Made by a program: the position numbers and the translations under genes. Below are positions 32,721 to 45,300 of a stretch of 64,000 bases of DNA, piece by piece. The stretch is taken from the NCBI RefSeq assembly GCF_020379485.1, contig NC_063446.1, positions 14,072,471-14,136,470 on the forward strand, given 5' to 3'. The stretch comes from Brassica napus (taxonomy: Eukaryota > Streptophyta > Magnoliopsida > Brassicales > Brassicaceae). Below the pieces are notes generated by a model. The model was not told the origin of the DNA and searched no databases. It saw only the letters and a program-made list of their open reading frames with translations. Within the stretch, counting starts at the first letter, position 1, and each line of letters starts with the position of its first letter.

Positions 32721-32733
32721 AAGGGGAGGAGGA
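32721..32733 (+). promoter_or_regulatory. Polypurine tract of the Gypsy element
   Basis: AAGGGGAGGAGGA immediately precedes the 3' LTR, the expected place for the plus-strand primer. Confidence 0.9.
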
Positions 32734-34731
32734 TGTAATACCCCATCTTCATGAGAAAGAATTATTTTTAAATAAATAATTCTAATAATTTATTTTGGGA
32801 AATTTATTACGAGTTTGTAATTTATTTCTCAAAAATAAATTTTTCTCAAAACAATAATACTAAGCTAAAGTTGAGGAGCTATCGATGCATTAAAAGTACG
32901 CCAGTTGCTTAATTATAATTGGATAATTAAGTAATCTTTTAAGGAGTAGGGTGACCAATGAGAAAGGAGTTTTGGTCATCAAGTTGGATTATTTATTTAT
33001 CCTTAAAAAAGAGGGATACATGGCTAAAATAGAAAGGGAGAAGAGTGATTCATATTCAGTTGTGCTGTGTCATTACCACGTGCTCATCTTGGAGTAGAGA
33101 CAAAATAGAGATGGTGGTTACGTGGGAAAATTATAGAGAGAGCAATTAGCTTAGTCATTATAATAAAACATGTCTAAGGAGGAATGTGACATTTGTCACT
33201 ACCTTCTATGATGTGCTTAGCTATATAAGGGCTCCAACTTTCCACTTCCTCTCGACTCCAACGACGAAGAAAAAAAAAAGGCAAAGGAGGAGAAGAAAAT
33301 AATAAAAGAAAGGGAAAAAAAAGAAAAGAAAATAAAAGAAAAATAAGAAGAATAGTGTTAGAGGATTGCCGGGAAAAGCAAGACATGTTACAATATTGGG
33401 GATTAACGGTACGAAATCAAGACGAAGATTGGAGGGGATAAAAGGGGTTTGGTCAACTTCCGGAATCAAAAAGTCGAGCCACATCGGTTAATCACTGTGA
33501 GTCACGGTTAATTGATTGTTAACGAATTTTTAATGCAGGTTCCTGACATCAGAGATGGCTTCCGAGCTAGGATAGCCGGACCGGTCTAGGTGTCAGTTTG
33601 TGAATCTGAGGCTTGAGACGATGTATGGGCTAAGCGGATAGCAAGACTAGTCTAAGCACCCGGATTGTTGTGATTATGTGATTATTATATGTTGTTATGG
33701 TGTGTACCTCGTGTTGGTATTGTTGTGTGAGAACCTCGTGGTGGTTCTAGTAGTAGTTTGCAGGTCATTGCTTCCTCAAATGGTACCACTAAGCCGGTCG
33801 TGGTCTGGAAAGTGGCGGGCTCGGTTTAACTTGGCTTGATCACCAAAGCCGACTGTCACACGTGGATGTGACAGCCCCCGGCGAGTCCGATAGAGGACCG
33901 GGGCACGGCGATTCCGATTGAAGACCGTGACCGGGCGATTCCCGAACGCCTACGCCTGTGTGGTGTAATAGTGAAAGGATTGCCGGTGTCCCTTATGTGG
34001 AGGAAGAATGATTCTGTTGGGCCCTAGAAGTATATATATGGTTGATTCATGTGATGACACTCATAAAGAGTTTTTGGAATTATTATGTTTTAATTGTTTA
34101 CTGCTTAATCATTTAGGATTTAATATTTGAATATTGATTGTTGAACTACCCGTCTTGCTTGTGTTTGGAGTTGGGTTTAGAATGACGGGTAGTTGTATAT
34201 GCTAGATAGGGAACCCTGGCTCACTGAGTGAAACTAGTTCACTCCCTCCTCACATCCTTTTACAGGTGACCAGTAGAGAGGACCGTAGCACTCGCGGAAC
34301 TGTAGGAGCTGGTGTAGATTGATCATCTTTTGCTAAAGACTCGTTTTCAAGATATATGAATGTATGTTTTACTTTCGACTGCGTCCATGGACCATATGTA
34401 TAATATTTTGGTCTTGTGAACTTCATGTTTTATATATATGAAATAAAGTATGTTTTATATTCATGACATGTTGAATCTGATATTAGGTTAGTCCAACCTA
34501 ACACAACTCTATTACTCGGTACGGGTTGCAAAGCCTCAGGCCGAAGATTAGAGGAAACGAGTTTTAAGTGGATATTCTGGGTTACAGAATTATGTTTTGT
34601 GACTTGGAAAGTCTATTCTAAACCCGTTGTGATACTTCCGGATTTGGCAGAGGAAGGTCATTCGGGCATTTTCTTGTTTGATTTTTGCCCGGCTGACTGA
34701 CTGATGTCTAAAACAGTTCGGGGGTGTTACA
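32734..34731 (+). repeat. 3' LTR of the Gypsy element (1998 bp)
   Basis: Near-identical partner of 25617-27611 with scattered substitutions and small indels (for example in the A/G-rich tract at 33265-33355). It is followed by the target duplication ATTAT. Confidence 0.93.
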
Positions 34732-34736
34732 ATTAT

Positions 34737-37093
34737 GGTTTCCTTTTATCCACTGATTTAAACATAATGGCTTGTGCTTACATTGCATTCCAATACTATA
34801 ATCTTATTACTTGAAAAACATCGCAGTTCACACTTTCTTTGATGGCATCTCATGACCTACTTGCAGTGCTGATTTATTATAAACACAAGGGATTTTTTTT
34901 ATACGAATATATGGACTGATTTGAGTTGTTCTTTATCGAACTATCTCACTAAGTTTTACTTAGTCTTATCATATTCAATGCAGCTGCTTTTGCTTCAGTC
35001 CATGAACAGTTTAGGAACAATGTTGTTCTTTGAGAACTTCTTTTCTCATCTTTTTGGTACCTTTATTTTCTTTATCCAGTGATCAATATACTGCTTACTA
35101 CATCATTATTTCTTTTGTTTCCAGACTTCATCAATTTCGAGTTTGTGTAGTAGCATCCACCACATAGGAGCATATTTCCTTATAATCTGTTCCTTTTGTC
35201 TCTATGAGTATCCTTGTGTTACAAGCCATTCTTTGAATGTTGTAAGTAGTAATGTGAACGACCTCTTGACTACTTGGTCACGTTCCACATCTCACGATTT
35301 TCTTTCCCTCACAAGACCCATTTATCCACTGGTCTATATCATCAGATGGAGTTTCTATATATTTCGCCAATACGCCCATCTCTTCTTTAAACTCTTTAAA
35401 CCTCACGTTTTCTTTTAATCTGATCTTTATTCTTTATGAGTACTCTTACGTGGGTTCATGATCCTCGCTTTATATCTTTACACTCAAGTGCTACTTTCTT
35501 TTATGAGCTCTCTTATATGTAAATACATCATTGGTGTTAACACTCTTATGTAGTTCCATAGTGTTCCAGACATGATCTAATAGATTTGAGATCTTATTAT
35601 CCAGGACCTTTACTACCTTGCAGTTTGCGTCCCAAACTACATGGTTTGGTACCTTAGATGTTTAGCTGGCCAGCCTTATCTCTCTATCTGAACTGGTTTC
35701 CTTTGAACTCGGATTTGTATCATTCTATGCACCTTTCATTTCTTTCCGAGGTTTCTTATCTTTTGGAACTTATTGGTCTATCTTGTATAGACACTGTAGC
35801 AACTTGATTGTGTCTCTTAGGACATCAAATTCGTGGTGCTAAGCTGGTATGACTTAGTCATTCTTTTCTTTTTGGGTCAATGTGTCTGGCATCTAGTTCT
35901 GCTAGCTTTTGTATCATTTGATCACATTCTTTGGACGTCTTAAATCATATTTTCTAGCCCGAGGATCTTGCCAAGACAATGATGGTAAATACCATTCTAT
36001 TTCTCTTATTATCTTTTACCAGCTTATTTCTTTCTCCCCCTGATGTTGGATAGTCGGATTCATCAGTCATGCGATCCGTGTACCTGGCCATAATTTGATC
36101 ACCCATATTTGGCACAAGGTCTCTTAAAAAAATGTGGGAGAAAGACATGTTCCTATCCAACATATATTTCCAATCGTTTTCTCATCCTCTTATGAGGTTC
36201 CATCATAGATGGCACATATGTATGTGGTGGTTTATTCAAAATCTCTTAGGATGGTATATGTCTGGTTTATGACCCGTATTCATTCTGAGATGGGATTATC
36301 TATGCTCACTTATATGGCCTGATGCATATTAACCTTACACATGTAAATCCTTGTGTCTCCAAGCATTAGGTAGTGGCCTTTGTTGTATAAAGAATTCGGC
36401 CAAGTCTTACTATGGTCATAGACCATGTCACACGGATTTGTAGTATGTTCATGGATCACAGTTTGTCCTCACTCCCCCTCATGGACATACTATAATCACG
36501 TGGTACTTGGGACAATAGAGCCTAATGAGTTTCCCTTGTGTACATGTTACACAACGTGAGATTTTATGGGATAACTTTTTGTGCCTTTTACAATATGTGC
36601 ATCAATTATTAAAGACCTGGATGGCTAATCCAGTCATGCCATAAAGTGTATAAAATTTCGTGGGTATACAGGTTACCATGACTTTTGCCTTTATCATACT
36701 GATCCTTGGCATATTCTAGATCAGTAGAGTATGTAGGTATAGTCTTGACCACTTTCTTATAAGGCCTTAGGCGATTTTCTTATAATCTGAAAGGAACTTT
36801 TGTTTCCTTTGCCCATTGGTTCAATGTGGAAACCATTCATGCTCAAGTCTTTATAACTCAATGGGTCTTTTATTGGGTGAATAAATTCGTGCCCCTTTAG
36901 GCAATGTCGTGGTCTATAATAGAATGACTATCCTTTTATTAAGTTTTCATTGTCATTTATCAATCAAGAAATCATCAAGCAAATCAAACATGATAACTAA
37001 AAACAACTCTTATTATGGCTATAAAATTGTAAATGACAAGCAAATCAAAGCAAAACATAAAACATAAAATCAGAATGTCGAAATCTCATTTCT
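34737..37093 (-). pseudogene. Decayed pol (integrase and reverse transcriptase) of Copia 2
   Basis: Non-coding minus-strand pol remains. The region at 35130-35230 matches the reverse transcriptase segment of Copia 3 at 55150-55240 (both have GTAGCATCCACCACA). The region at 35954-36180 matches the integrase tail of Copia 3 and the Copia 1 segment at 10180-10400. The region at 36590-36660 matches the gag-pre-integrase segment. Stops and indels occur throughout. Confidence 0.7.
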
Positions 37094-37789
37094 TTAGTCA
37101 ATGTATAAGCCGGCCTCACAATCCATATATTTCCACACGGCTTCCTTGGATTCCTCCTTATCATTTTTAGCCTCATTGGCTTCAGGAGGTCTCATCTCAC
37201 TATTTTGTTGCTCAATGTATCTTTTCTGAAGTTTTTCAAATCTGCTAATGGTATCTATAACTTTCTGCTCTCTTTGCTCAGTTGCCAATAGGCATGACAA
37301 TAGGTCATTATAGGTGGTGAAACCCTTAGCCTTATGTGATAACAACAGATCATTTGGATGGAATGTGGAATAAGTTTTATATAGTAAATCCTCATTTGTT
37401 ATCACTTCACCACATAGTTCAAGACTATAGGCGATTTTCATCAAAGCAAAATTATATTCGTCCACAGATTCAAAATCCTGGAACCTGAGAATCTTCCATT
37501 CATTCATGGCTTTTCGCCATAATGCCATTGAGTATCTGGAATTTAGTTTTGTCCAAAGGTCACAAGGATCCTCAGTATTTAAGTACTGATCTCTCAGATC
37601 CTCAGTGAGATGATAGCGTATAATTGTTATGGCTCTATGCTTTTCACTTTCAATTGCATTATTGCCATCAATGATACATTTCCCGAGTCCTCTAGACTTC
37701 AGGGCAACTTAAGTGTTCATTACCCATTCTAGATAATTATCTCCAGAGAGATTTAGGGCAGCATAATCCGAACGCTCAAATTTTGACAT
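37094..37789 (-). pseudogene. Broken Copia 2 gag
   Basis: The start region (MSKFERSDYAALNLSGDNY) at 37789 is followed within about 30 codons by a TAA near 37709. Capsid-like sequence resumes in another frame from 37528 (WKILRFQDFESVDEYN, LCGEVITNEDLL, STFHPNDLLLS) and ends at 37094. The zinc knuckle present in Copia 1 and 3 is missing, so the 3' part of gag is deleted. NSEMRPPEANEAK links it to the same gag family. Confidence 0.75.
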
Positions 37790-39263
37790 CTGAAACATAT
37801 TATTAATCAGTTCAAGATGCAACCGAGTCAATCAATGCATACGGTTTCACAAGTCTCTCGACCATACAATTAACTACTCGACCATGGTGCGAGAAAAACA
37901 AGTATGCGAGGTCTATATGATGCTTTAGGCCACACGACCTTATAAAATTGTGATGCAACAACTCTAGAGGTCGGATTTTATATCTGAATGTAATCAAAGC
38001 ATCAAACATAACAACAATCATATTCAGACCGATTTTTAATCAATGTGAGACCAGGTCAATAATTCTTATGTTTTACCTCTCTTAAAACATTTAGTATGAT
38101 CAAGCAATCAGAATAATAATGCAAGTGTCATCAGATCATATTAGGGTTTCAAGGCCCATTTTTCGGTTTGATTTTATCAATATCAAGCTTTACAAAAGAA
38201 TTAAATCAGATCAATCAGTCAATTTTAGCAATTCTCTAGCAATCCTAACAGTAAAAAGAAAATTTTCAGCAAGTAGAAAATGAAATTTCAGGAAAAAGGA
38301 AATTTTCTACTTTTAGCAAAAAGAAAATTCACAATTCTGGACAGATTACGGTTTTAATCAAAACTAGCAATTTTCCTAATCAGTTCATTCGATATTCAAA
38401 TAATTAATCACAATATGGAAACTTGTTTTTCAATCGATTTATGCAAAAAGGAAAATTAGGGTTTTCAGCAATTTAAGAATTTTACGATCAAATTCGATTC
38501 TAAACCGTTCTATTTACTCAAACAATCATCAAAGATAATTCAAGGTTTTAATATAGCAACCTAAACCTCAGATACATAAAAATCAATCAATCAAAACAGT
38601 CGGATCAATTTAGGTTTTTGATATTTCAGATTTTCAAAACATTATAAAGGAAATGGTTCATATAATTTAGATTTAGGGTTTCAATGCCCTTACTGATCAA
38701 TCAATGTTCTAGCAACCCTAACAGCCATTGATTTATCAACTTAACAGGAAAACAATCTAACCAAAACTTAGTTCCATATGTTAGGGTTTCTATTATCCTA
38801 GATTAGGGTTCTTCAAATTTTAATGGTTCAGATCTTTATCAATCAACCAAATTCAGTGTAGGTTCTTTTAAGTTTTGAGTTTTACCTTTAGAAACTTATG
38901 GAGTGTAGATTTGGACCACCAAAGAGAGAAGGAGGCCGCGAGCTGATCGTTCTTCGAGTCGGGTCGCGGACGGGCTGCTTGCTTGGTCGGATCACGAACA
39001 TGGAAGAAGGAGAACGTCTGGTTTACTTGATCACGTCTAGAAAGAGCTAATGTAGCAGAGCGTGACGGCACGTCAGTGATCGGATCGACAAGCGGTTTGC
39101 AGCGTCTGATTCGTCTCGGCGAGAGCTTCAGTTTGATATATTGCTCGTCGTCTGGGTCCTCACGGTTTGGGAGAACGATCTCTTTGAAGTTCCTTCGGAA
39201 TTAGGGTTTTGTGATATTCGGCGGAGTTTAAGGAATTTCGTGGGGGCTTAGGGTTAGAGGCTA
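37790..39263 (-). other. Untranslated leader of Copia 2
   Basis: AT-rich leader between the primer site and gag, with repeated AGGGTTT and AATCAATC words. No gene is seen. The open frame at 38868-39071 shows no motif. Confidence 0.5.
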
Positions 39264-39277
39264 TCGTGCTGATAACG
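39264..39277 (-). promoter_or_regulatory. Primer-binding site of Copia 2
   Basis: On the minus strand CGTTATCAGCACGA directly follows the 5' LTR, identical to Copia 1 and Copia 3. Confidence 0.7.
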
Positions 39278-39568
39278 TGTTATAAAAGAGATGTTGTGAA
39301 AGCTTATTATTACTCATGACCAGAGGTCTATATTTATACAAGTATTAGACCGTCTTATTTAGACCGTCATAAGAGAAAATGAAATTCTATTCCTAATAGG
39401 AATAGGAAATAGTACTTATCCTAAATACATATGGAAAAGGATAAACATTAAGTATAGATAAATGTAAACTCTCATTCGCCTAAGTCATTAGCGAATGAGC
39501 CGGATGGATAGCTGATGGGCCGGACGGTTTGGGCCTGATATGGGTCGATCACCACTTGAGTTATAACA
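39278..39568 (-). repeat. 5' LTR of Copia 2
   Basis: 291 bp, the partner of 24362-24652. It is flanked at 39569-39573 by the target duplication GAAAT. Confidence 0.9.
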
Positions 39569-39627
39569 GAAATAGAATTTTCAAGTAATTATAACCAAGC
39601 TGATCAAGATTATTTATTCTTTCCAAA

Positions 39628-39960
39628 TTCAGAGTTACAGGTTTAAGGATATGCATACTAAATCAGTTAAATGACCTTTTTGGCGTCAAGAAAGAAAGGA
39701 GTGTTAATTACAAGCGGAGAGCAATATACAGGTTACAGGTTTCCAAGAAACTCTCAAGCTCTTAATTAAAGATAACGTGAGATCAAAACCGAAAGACTCG
39801 GTTACTACTAATGAGATCTGATTACTAAAATATTGTTTCTAACACATGTTTTTGGATTTGAAAGCCTGTAAAATCACTTTGAGAAATAATGTTGCACTTT
39901 TTGTTGGAAAAATAGATTAGTATTTGGAAAGAACAAAAAAGTCAAGCTCATAGACTCTGA
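39628..39960 (+). pseudogene. PAE copy C: exon 11-12 remnants
   Basis: AGAGTTACAGGTTTAAGGAT at 39631 and CCTTTTTGGCGTCAAG match the acceptor and start of exon 11 in the intact gene (GAGTTACAGGTTTCAGGAT and CCTTTTCGATGTCAAG). Further on, GGAAAGAACAAAAAAGTCAAG near 39925 matches the exon 12 end of copy B (CGAAAGAGCAAAAAAGTAAAG). The following sequence also matches the copy B 3' flank. Exons 2-10 are absent. Together with the exon 1 remnant at 23898 this is the third, fossil copy. Confidence 0.75.
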
Positions 39961-40061
39961 TTATAAATCGCTGTGACAGCAATAATCGTAATTATGATAT
40001 GTTTATTTTGCATTATTTCCATCAGGTATGGTTGAGGTTGTCACAGAAAGGCAATACTCGA

Positions 40062-40614
40062 TAGCCCTGGAACGGATCGGGTATCCGGATAATTTTAAGG
40101 TATCTGGTTCCGGATCCTTATCCGGCCGATCCATAATTTTACTATCTTTATCCGGATACGGGGTTTTCGGATATCCGGGTGTCGGATATCTTTCTAAAAA
40201 TTGTAATATCCGGCGGATATCCGGATCCGGATTTGGATCCTTAAAATAAATAAATAAATAATATTAATATATATATAAAATATTAACAATAATTTAAAAA
40301 TAAAAAAAAAATATATAATGTCTTTAATTATTTCTATGTATAATATTACAAAATTTACATAAAATATTAAAATGTATAAATACTATTATAAAAAATGAAA
40401 ATATATTAAATAAAATTAATTTATATATATATATATATATATATTACTATTTTTGAATTTTTTTAATAAAACTTACGGATCCGGATATCCGGACTTAAAA
40501 ATTAAGATATCCGGATCCGGAACCGGTTTTGACGGATCCAACATTTTACTATCTGGATCCGGATTCGGCCCTTCCGGATATCCGGATTTTGGGATCGGAT
40601 CCGGATCGGATCTA
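40062..40614. mobile_element. Non-autonomous hAT-like element rich in CCGGATATCCGG
   Basis: Starts TAGCCCTGGAACGGATC and ends GGATCGGATCTA. The imperfect 8-bp flanks ATACTCGA (40054-40061) and GTACTGGA (40615-40622) agree at 6 of 8 positions. Both ends are packed with GGATCCGG and GGATATCCGG palindromes; the middle is AT-rich. Copy B has an uninterrupted homologous site (GGCAGTGAAGGGATTCC near 61900), which supports an insertion here. Confidence 0.6.
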
Positions 40615-40670
40615 GTACTGGAGGGATTCCACAAATGTACTTGTATACATTTATTCACCCAAAAAACTAA

Positions 40671-41764
40671 TCTCTTATATATTAAAGGAGAAACATTGTA
40701 ATAAATTCGTTCACACTAAACTGAACACATGTCACGTGTAAAAACATTGTAATAAATGTGTTCACATTAAAATGGAAACATGTTACATGTAAAGAGCTTC
40801 TCAGCCAAACTCTACATAAATATGTTCACCCTATGTACTTTATGTATTTAATATAAAACTCACATGCATGGTTCTTCTTTACGTTAATTTTATTGTTTAC
40901 GAATAGAGCTGGACAAATTATTCATAAATTTTGATTCGATTTGTTATCCGTTTTGATTCGAACCTAAAAATCCAGATATCTGTTACACTATGAAGCAAAT
41001 AAAATACTAAAATGCAATATCTGTAAAAAAACAAATCACAAATATCAATATTTATAGGAACATATATCCAATTTGATGTGTTATATGCATATATATACAC
41101 ATATATTTAAAGAATTATATATAAGTTATATATTATAGTTTATATAAATTTTACAATATTTTTGTTTTAAAATAATTTCATTTTAAGAATTTTAATTTTC
41201 ATGTATTATTTTGAAAAAAAAGTCATTTAATATTAATTAACAATATCTTTATATATTTATCAACCATCTTTATATACTTTTACATACACATATATGTGCA
41301 TATTGACGTTAGTACTTTATAACTAAGTATTTGCCACAATTGAAATATCTAATTTTTTGGAAGTTAAAATATTCTTTTTCTTAATGCTTCTTTCACTATC
41401 GACCAAATTGTAGTAAAATGATTTGTCTTAATAATTTTCTTTTCTTTTTTAACTATTATCCGTTTAGAAACTATAATATGAAACCATTGGTTCGACATCA
41501 CGACTATCTAAGATTAATAACATGAAAACAAACAAATAATAGTAATTTTTGATTATCACAGGAAAAAAACCAAAAACATCAAAAATTTTAAACGAACAAA
41601 CCAAATAACTATTTATTTAAAATGATAGTTATATTTTAAGAGATTAAAAACAAAAAACAACCTAAAACCGAACCGATATCCAGATTAAACAGCTTAATGT
41701 CTCCTTATTAAAAAAATATTGAAACTAATAATCACATCCGCACAAGGCGCGGGTTATTACCTAG
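40671..41764 (+). mobile_element. Non-autonomous Helitron
   Basis: Begins TCTCTTATATATTAAAGGAG after an A and ends CTAG (41761-41764) before a T, as expected for insertion into AT. The 3' end carries the Brassicaceae-type hairpin CCGCACAAGGCGCGGG about ten bases before CTAG. There are no terminal inverted repeats, no target duplication and no Rep/helicase gene. Internally a CATGTTACATGTAAA-type repeat follows the 5' end. Confidence 0.8.
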
Positions 41765-42325
41765 TAAACAATGTTATATTGATTGATAAAGCAATGATTG
41801 GTTCTGCATTAAGCTCATATGGCTAGTTTTCCCATCAGATTCTTATTTTCCAAGTGTACCATAAGCATTTTTTAACAATTCAAATAGCAAAAGGCCGAAC
41901 ATGCGAGAGCAACAATATTTAGTGGAATTCATTTGCAAATCTTGTATGATTTACTGATTTTAAGATGTAGTAAAACTGTAAAAACAAGATAATAACAGAA
42001 TCCTTACCAACAAAAGAGATCTTTGAAACCTCCGAAGCTTATCTGATCTGTTCTGTACAGTCTGTCTGTCATAATTTTTAATATCTAGTAAATTATATAT
42101 GGCAAGATCATGCAGAATTCTTTACTGAAGAGTGCAGAAGACAAAAAAAGATTCTAATATATCTTTCATGTGACTCTATGATAGCATTTGTCTCTCTCTG
42201 ATCTTTATTTTAAAATTGAACTTTTCCATATCAAAACGTGTTTCTAGTTTCTATAAAGGACCATGAACTTATTCGATGCTTTCTTCTCCGTTTATATATA
42301 CTGACCACTTTGCATACGTCTCTAC
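41765..42325. other. Upstream region of PAE copy A
   Basis: AT-rich, with no gene. CTATAAAGG at 42251 and TTTATATATA at about 42292 are candidate TATA elements for the gene starting at 42326 or 42350. I cannot choose between them. Confidence 0.4.
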
Positions 42326-45300
42326 ATGATCATTTTTAGTAAGAGGAAAATGAATGCTCTTTTGTGGAATTGGAGTCTCACAGGACTCTTTCTCTTGAGC
42401 ATTCTTGCAGATGGGGTAATGGGTTCTGATGAAATGGATTTGTTTAACAATTTCAGTGGAACAAATGTGTTTCAGAAACAAGATGATGGTGCAGATGTTC
42501 TGATGGTAGGACTCACTCTGGTCCAAACCGCTGCAGCTGAAGGAGCTGGTAAATCTCTTTCTTCCATTTTGTTTCAGATCTAGGCTTCGAATGTTTCAAA
42601 CTCTTTTTCCGTTGGTGTGTTTCTGTGAACAAAAAATTCAAACTAGAAAACATCTTCCAGGTTTTGAGAAAATAATTTACATAAAACGTTGGGTTTGACT
42701 TTTCCTTTTTACATTTTTAAGAAAACCAAACAATACTACAACGTCCATCATTGATATTGATGTTTCAATTTTATTAAAAATGAATTACATTAAAACATGT
42801 ATTTAGATTAGTCAATAAAATAATTATATTATATATAATGCACCTGGTCTGGCGGGTTTTGATGATTTCAAAAAGGGAAAAATAATTAATACATAAATCT
42901 AAAAAAATGTTGGTTTATACAGAAATAAAATTAAAAGTTGGTTCCTTTTTTTTCTAAACACTCAAATCATAAGAAAAATAATTAATAGATACATGTGGAT
43001 ATAACTTTATAATAGAATAATGTATTTAATTTAAAGTCTTATACAAATTGGGTCCAAATTTTTTTTTTATGTTTTAATAAGAGAGATTTACCTCTAATAT
43101 AACATGTAAAAGCAATGCACAAACACAACCAAACATTGGAGACCATGTTTTCATCAATACTATTTTATCAAAACGTTCTTAACTGATATTGACTAACTTT
43201 GTTGTGGCAGTGTGTCTGGACGGGTCAGTGCCTGGATATCATTTGTATCGTGGGTACGGTTCAGGAGCAAACAACTGGATCATTCAGTTGCAGGTTCGTA
43301 CATTAGATATAGTCTTTACTCTTTATGTCTATATATATATACATATATACCTGGCGGCGTAATATAGCCTTTCCTAAGATCCATTTGCAATAATTTCCCA
43401 CGATATCATAGCTGGAACCAGTATAGTATTTTTATTTCTCTTGTTAGTGTAGTACTGTGGTTAAGGTGTTTATAGTAATCCAGATTAGTAGCTCGAGATT
43501 AATAAAATAATGGAATAGACTCTACATAGTACAGACTACCTATCTTTTTCTGATAATCTAATTTTGTAGGGATAATACCAAAAATACTACTTCAATTGAA
43601 AAAAAGTTGGTCTATCAACTGAAAACATGGACCGTAAAATTGGAAAAATACATTAAAACTTATGATGTATAACTAAAAATACAACTGTTTCTAGACGTTA
43701 TTGTTATGGAAAGAGGGAGACAGATGGGTGCAAATGTACTTATGAGTTTTGATTGGTATGTCTGCAGAATAATGCAATAGTAAAAGAGTTTTTGCAAAAT
43801 AATTTATTAGTCGAATATAACACTTGAACTGAATAAAGTTTTTGAGAAAATAACTACAAAACGTTAAAATTTTGGGGTTTAGCAAGCCAGCTATATATGT
43901 GTCGTCTTTTAGTTAAATTTCTAATGCATCCAAATTAAGTGTATCTAAACTGAACGTCGTTAGTTTTCGTGAAAACTTAATAAACATTCTGAACAGGACA
44001 ATATAGCAGAATCACGTGAAAAAACATGCTAAGGTTCATGAACGTATACGAACATTACACATTAACAATTACTTAATGTTCATCTTTACACATTCCGCAT
44101 TCCGAGTGGGCTATTAGGCAAACTGGGCGGCTTCTCTACCTCATCACCTAATAAGGCCAATTTTTTTTAAAGGGGGGTGCGTGGTGTGACAGCATAGAAG
44201 ATTGTCAGAACCGTAAAAGGAGTCGTGTTGGATCGTCTACCTTAATGGAAACACCGATAGAGTTTAAAGGAATACTAAGCAATAAAGCCGCTGAAAATCC
44301 AGGTTTTTATCTCAAGAACCCATATCGAAAACAAAAAATGTGATGTGGTGGAACTCTTATTGGGTGATTATCATGTTGCGCAGACTTTTACAATTGGAAT
44401 AAAGCAGTAGTTCGGTACTGTGATGGCGCATCCTTTAGCGGTGATAGCGAAAACAAGGTTAGCTAAAACCATATAAACATCTCTTTGCTTCTGATTGATT
44501 ATATAATTTGTTAGTAATTTAACTTGAGATTCATATGGTTGCTTACAATTAGACGGAACAACTTCAGTTTAGAGGAAAGCGTATATTTTTGGCCGTCATG
44601 GAAGATTTGATAGCAAAGGGAATGTGTCATGCCAAGCAGGTACTTACATTTTATATTTTGCATTTCGTTTCAATATTTCGTAGAACCCTAATAAGTTGGT
44701 AATAAATGTAATAATATTACCTTTGCAAGGCTTTGCTCAACGGATGTTCTTCTGGGGGTCTTGCAGCGATTTTACGCTGCGATGATTTCAGTAGTTTGTT
44801 TCCTCATACCACCAAAGTAAAATGCATGAGCGATGCTGGCTTCTTCCTCGACGCGTGAGTAATTTTTTTGTTTGGTTTTTATTTTCCGAATTTAATATGT
44901 ATATTAAATGGTTTTGTGTCTTGTTTGTCAATGAAGGGTTGATATATCTGGAGCTCGTTCTATAAGGCGTATGTATTCCGGTGTTGTAAACACCCAGGTA
45001 CGAGTAAAAGTGTACAACGTTATGAATTCTTGATGATGATAGGAAAGGTTGAAAGCTAACCAAAAAAAAAAAAAAATTCTTAACTTTTAGGGTTTACAAA
45101 ACACGCTTCCTCGCACATGTACGAGCCATCTTGATCCAACTTCGGTATGGATTTCACGTTAGCTATTTTATTGTGAATGGTTTTCTCATTTCACTTAACT
45201 TGGTTTCTATATTTCACAGTGTTTTTTCCCTCAAAACATAATCAACCAAGTCAAGACACCTTTGTTTATTCTCAACTCGGCATTTGATTCGTGGCAGGTA

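Larger units (their letters stand above)
25617..34731 (+). mobile_element. Ty3/Gypsy chromovirus (Tekay-like), nested in Copia 2
   Basis: Full-length element with LTRs at 25617-27611 and 32734-34731 (TGTAATACCCC...GGGTGTTACA). It is flanked by ATTAT at 25612-25616 and 34732-34736. A tRNA-iMet primer site follows the 5' LTR and a purine tract precedes the 3' LTR. Gag, protease, reverse transcriptase, RNase H and integrase are recognisable in Gypsy order, with a chromodomain-like end. About 2-kb LTRs plus a chromodomain suggest the Tekay lineage. Several frameshifts and stops prevent autonomous function. Confidence 0.93.
24362..39568 (-). mobile_element. Copia 2: Ty1/Copia LTR retrotransposon (minus strand), split by a Gypsy element
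   Basis: LTRs of 291 bp at 24362-24652 and 39278-39568 (TGTTATAA...TTATAACA) are flanked by GAAAT on both sides (24357-24361 and 39569-39573). The primer site lies at 39264-39277. The purine tract appears as CTCCCCCTTGATCG immediately after the left LTR. Inside are a broken gag and a decayed pol, interrupted by the Gypsy element 25617-34731. The LTRs differ at roughly ten positions by eye. The target is the decayed PAE copy C. Confidence 0.9.
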
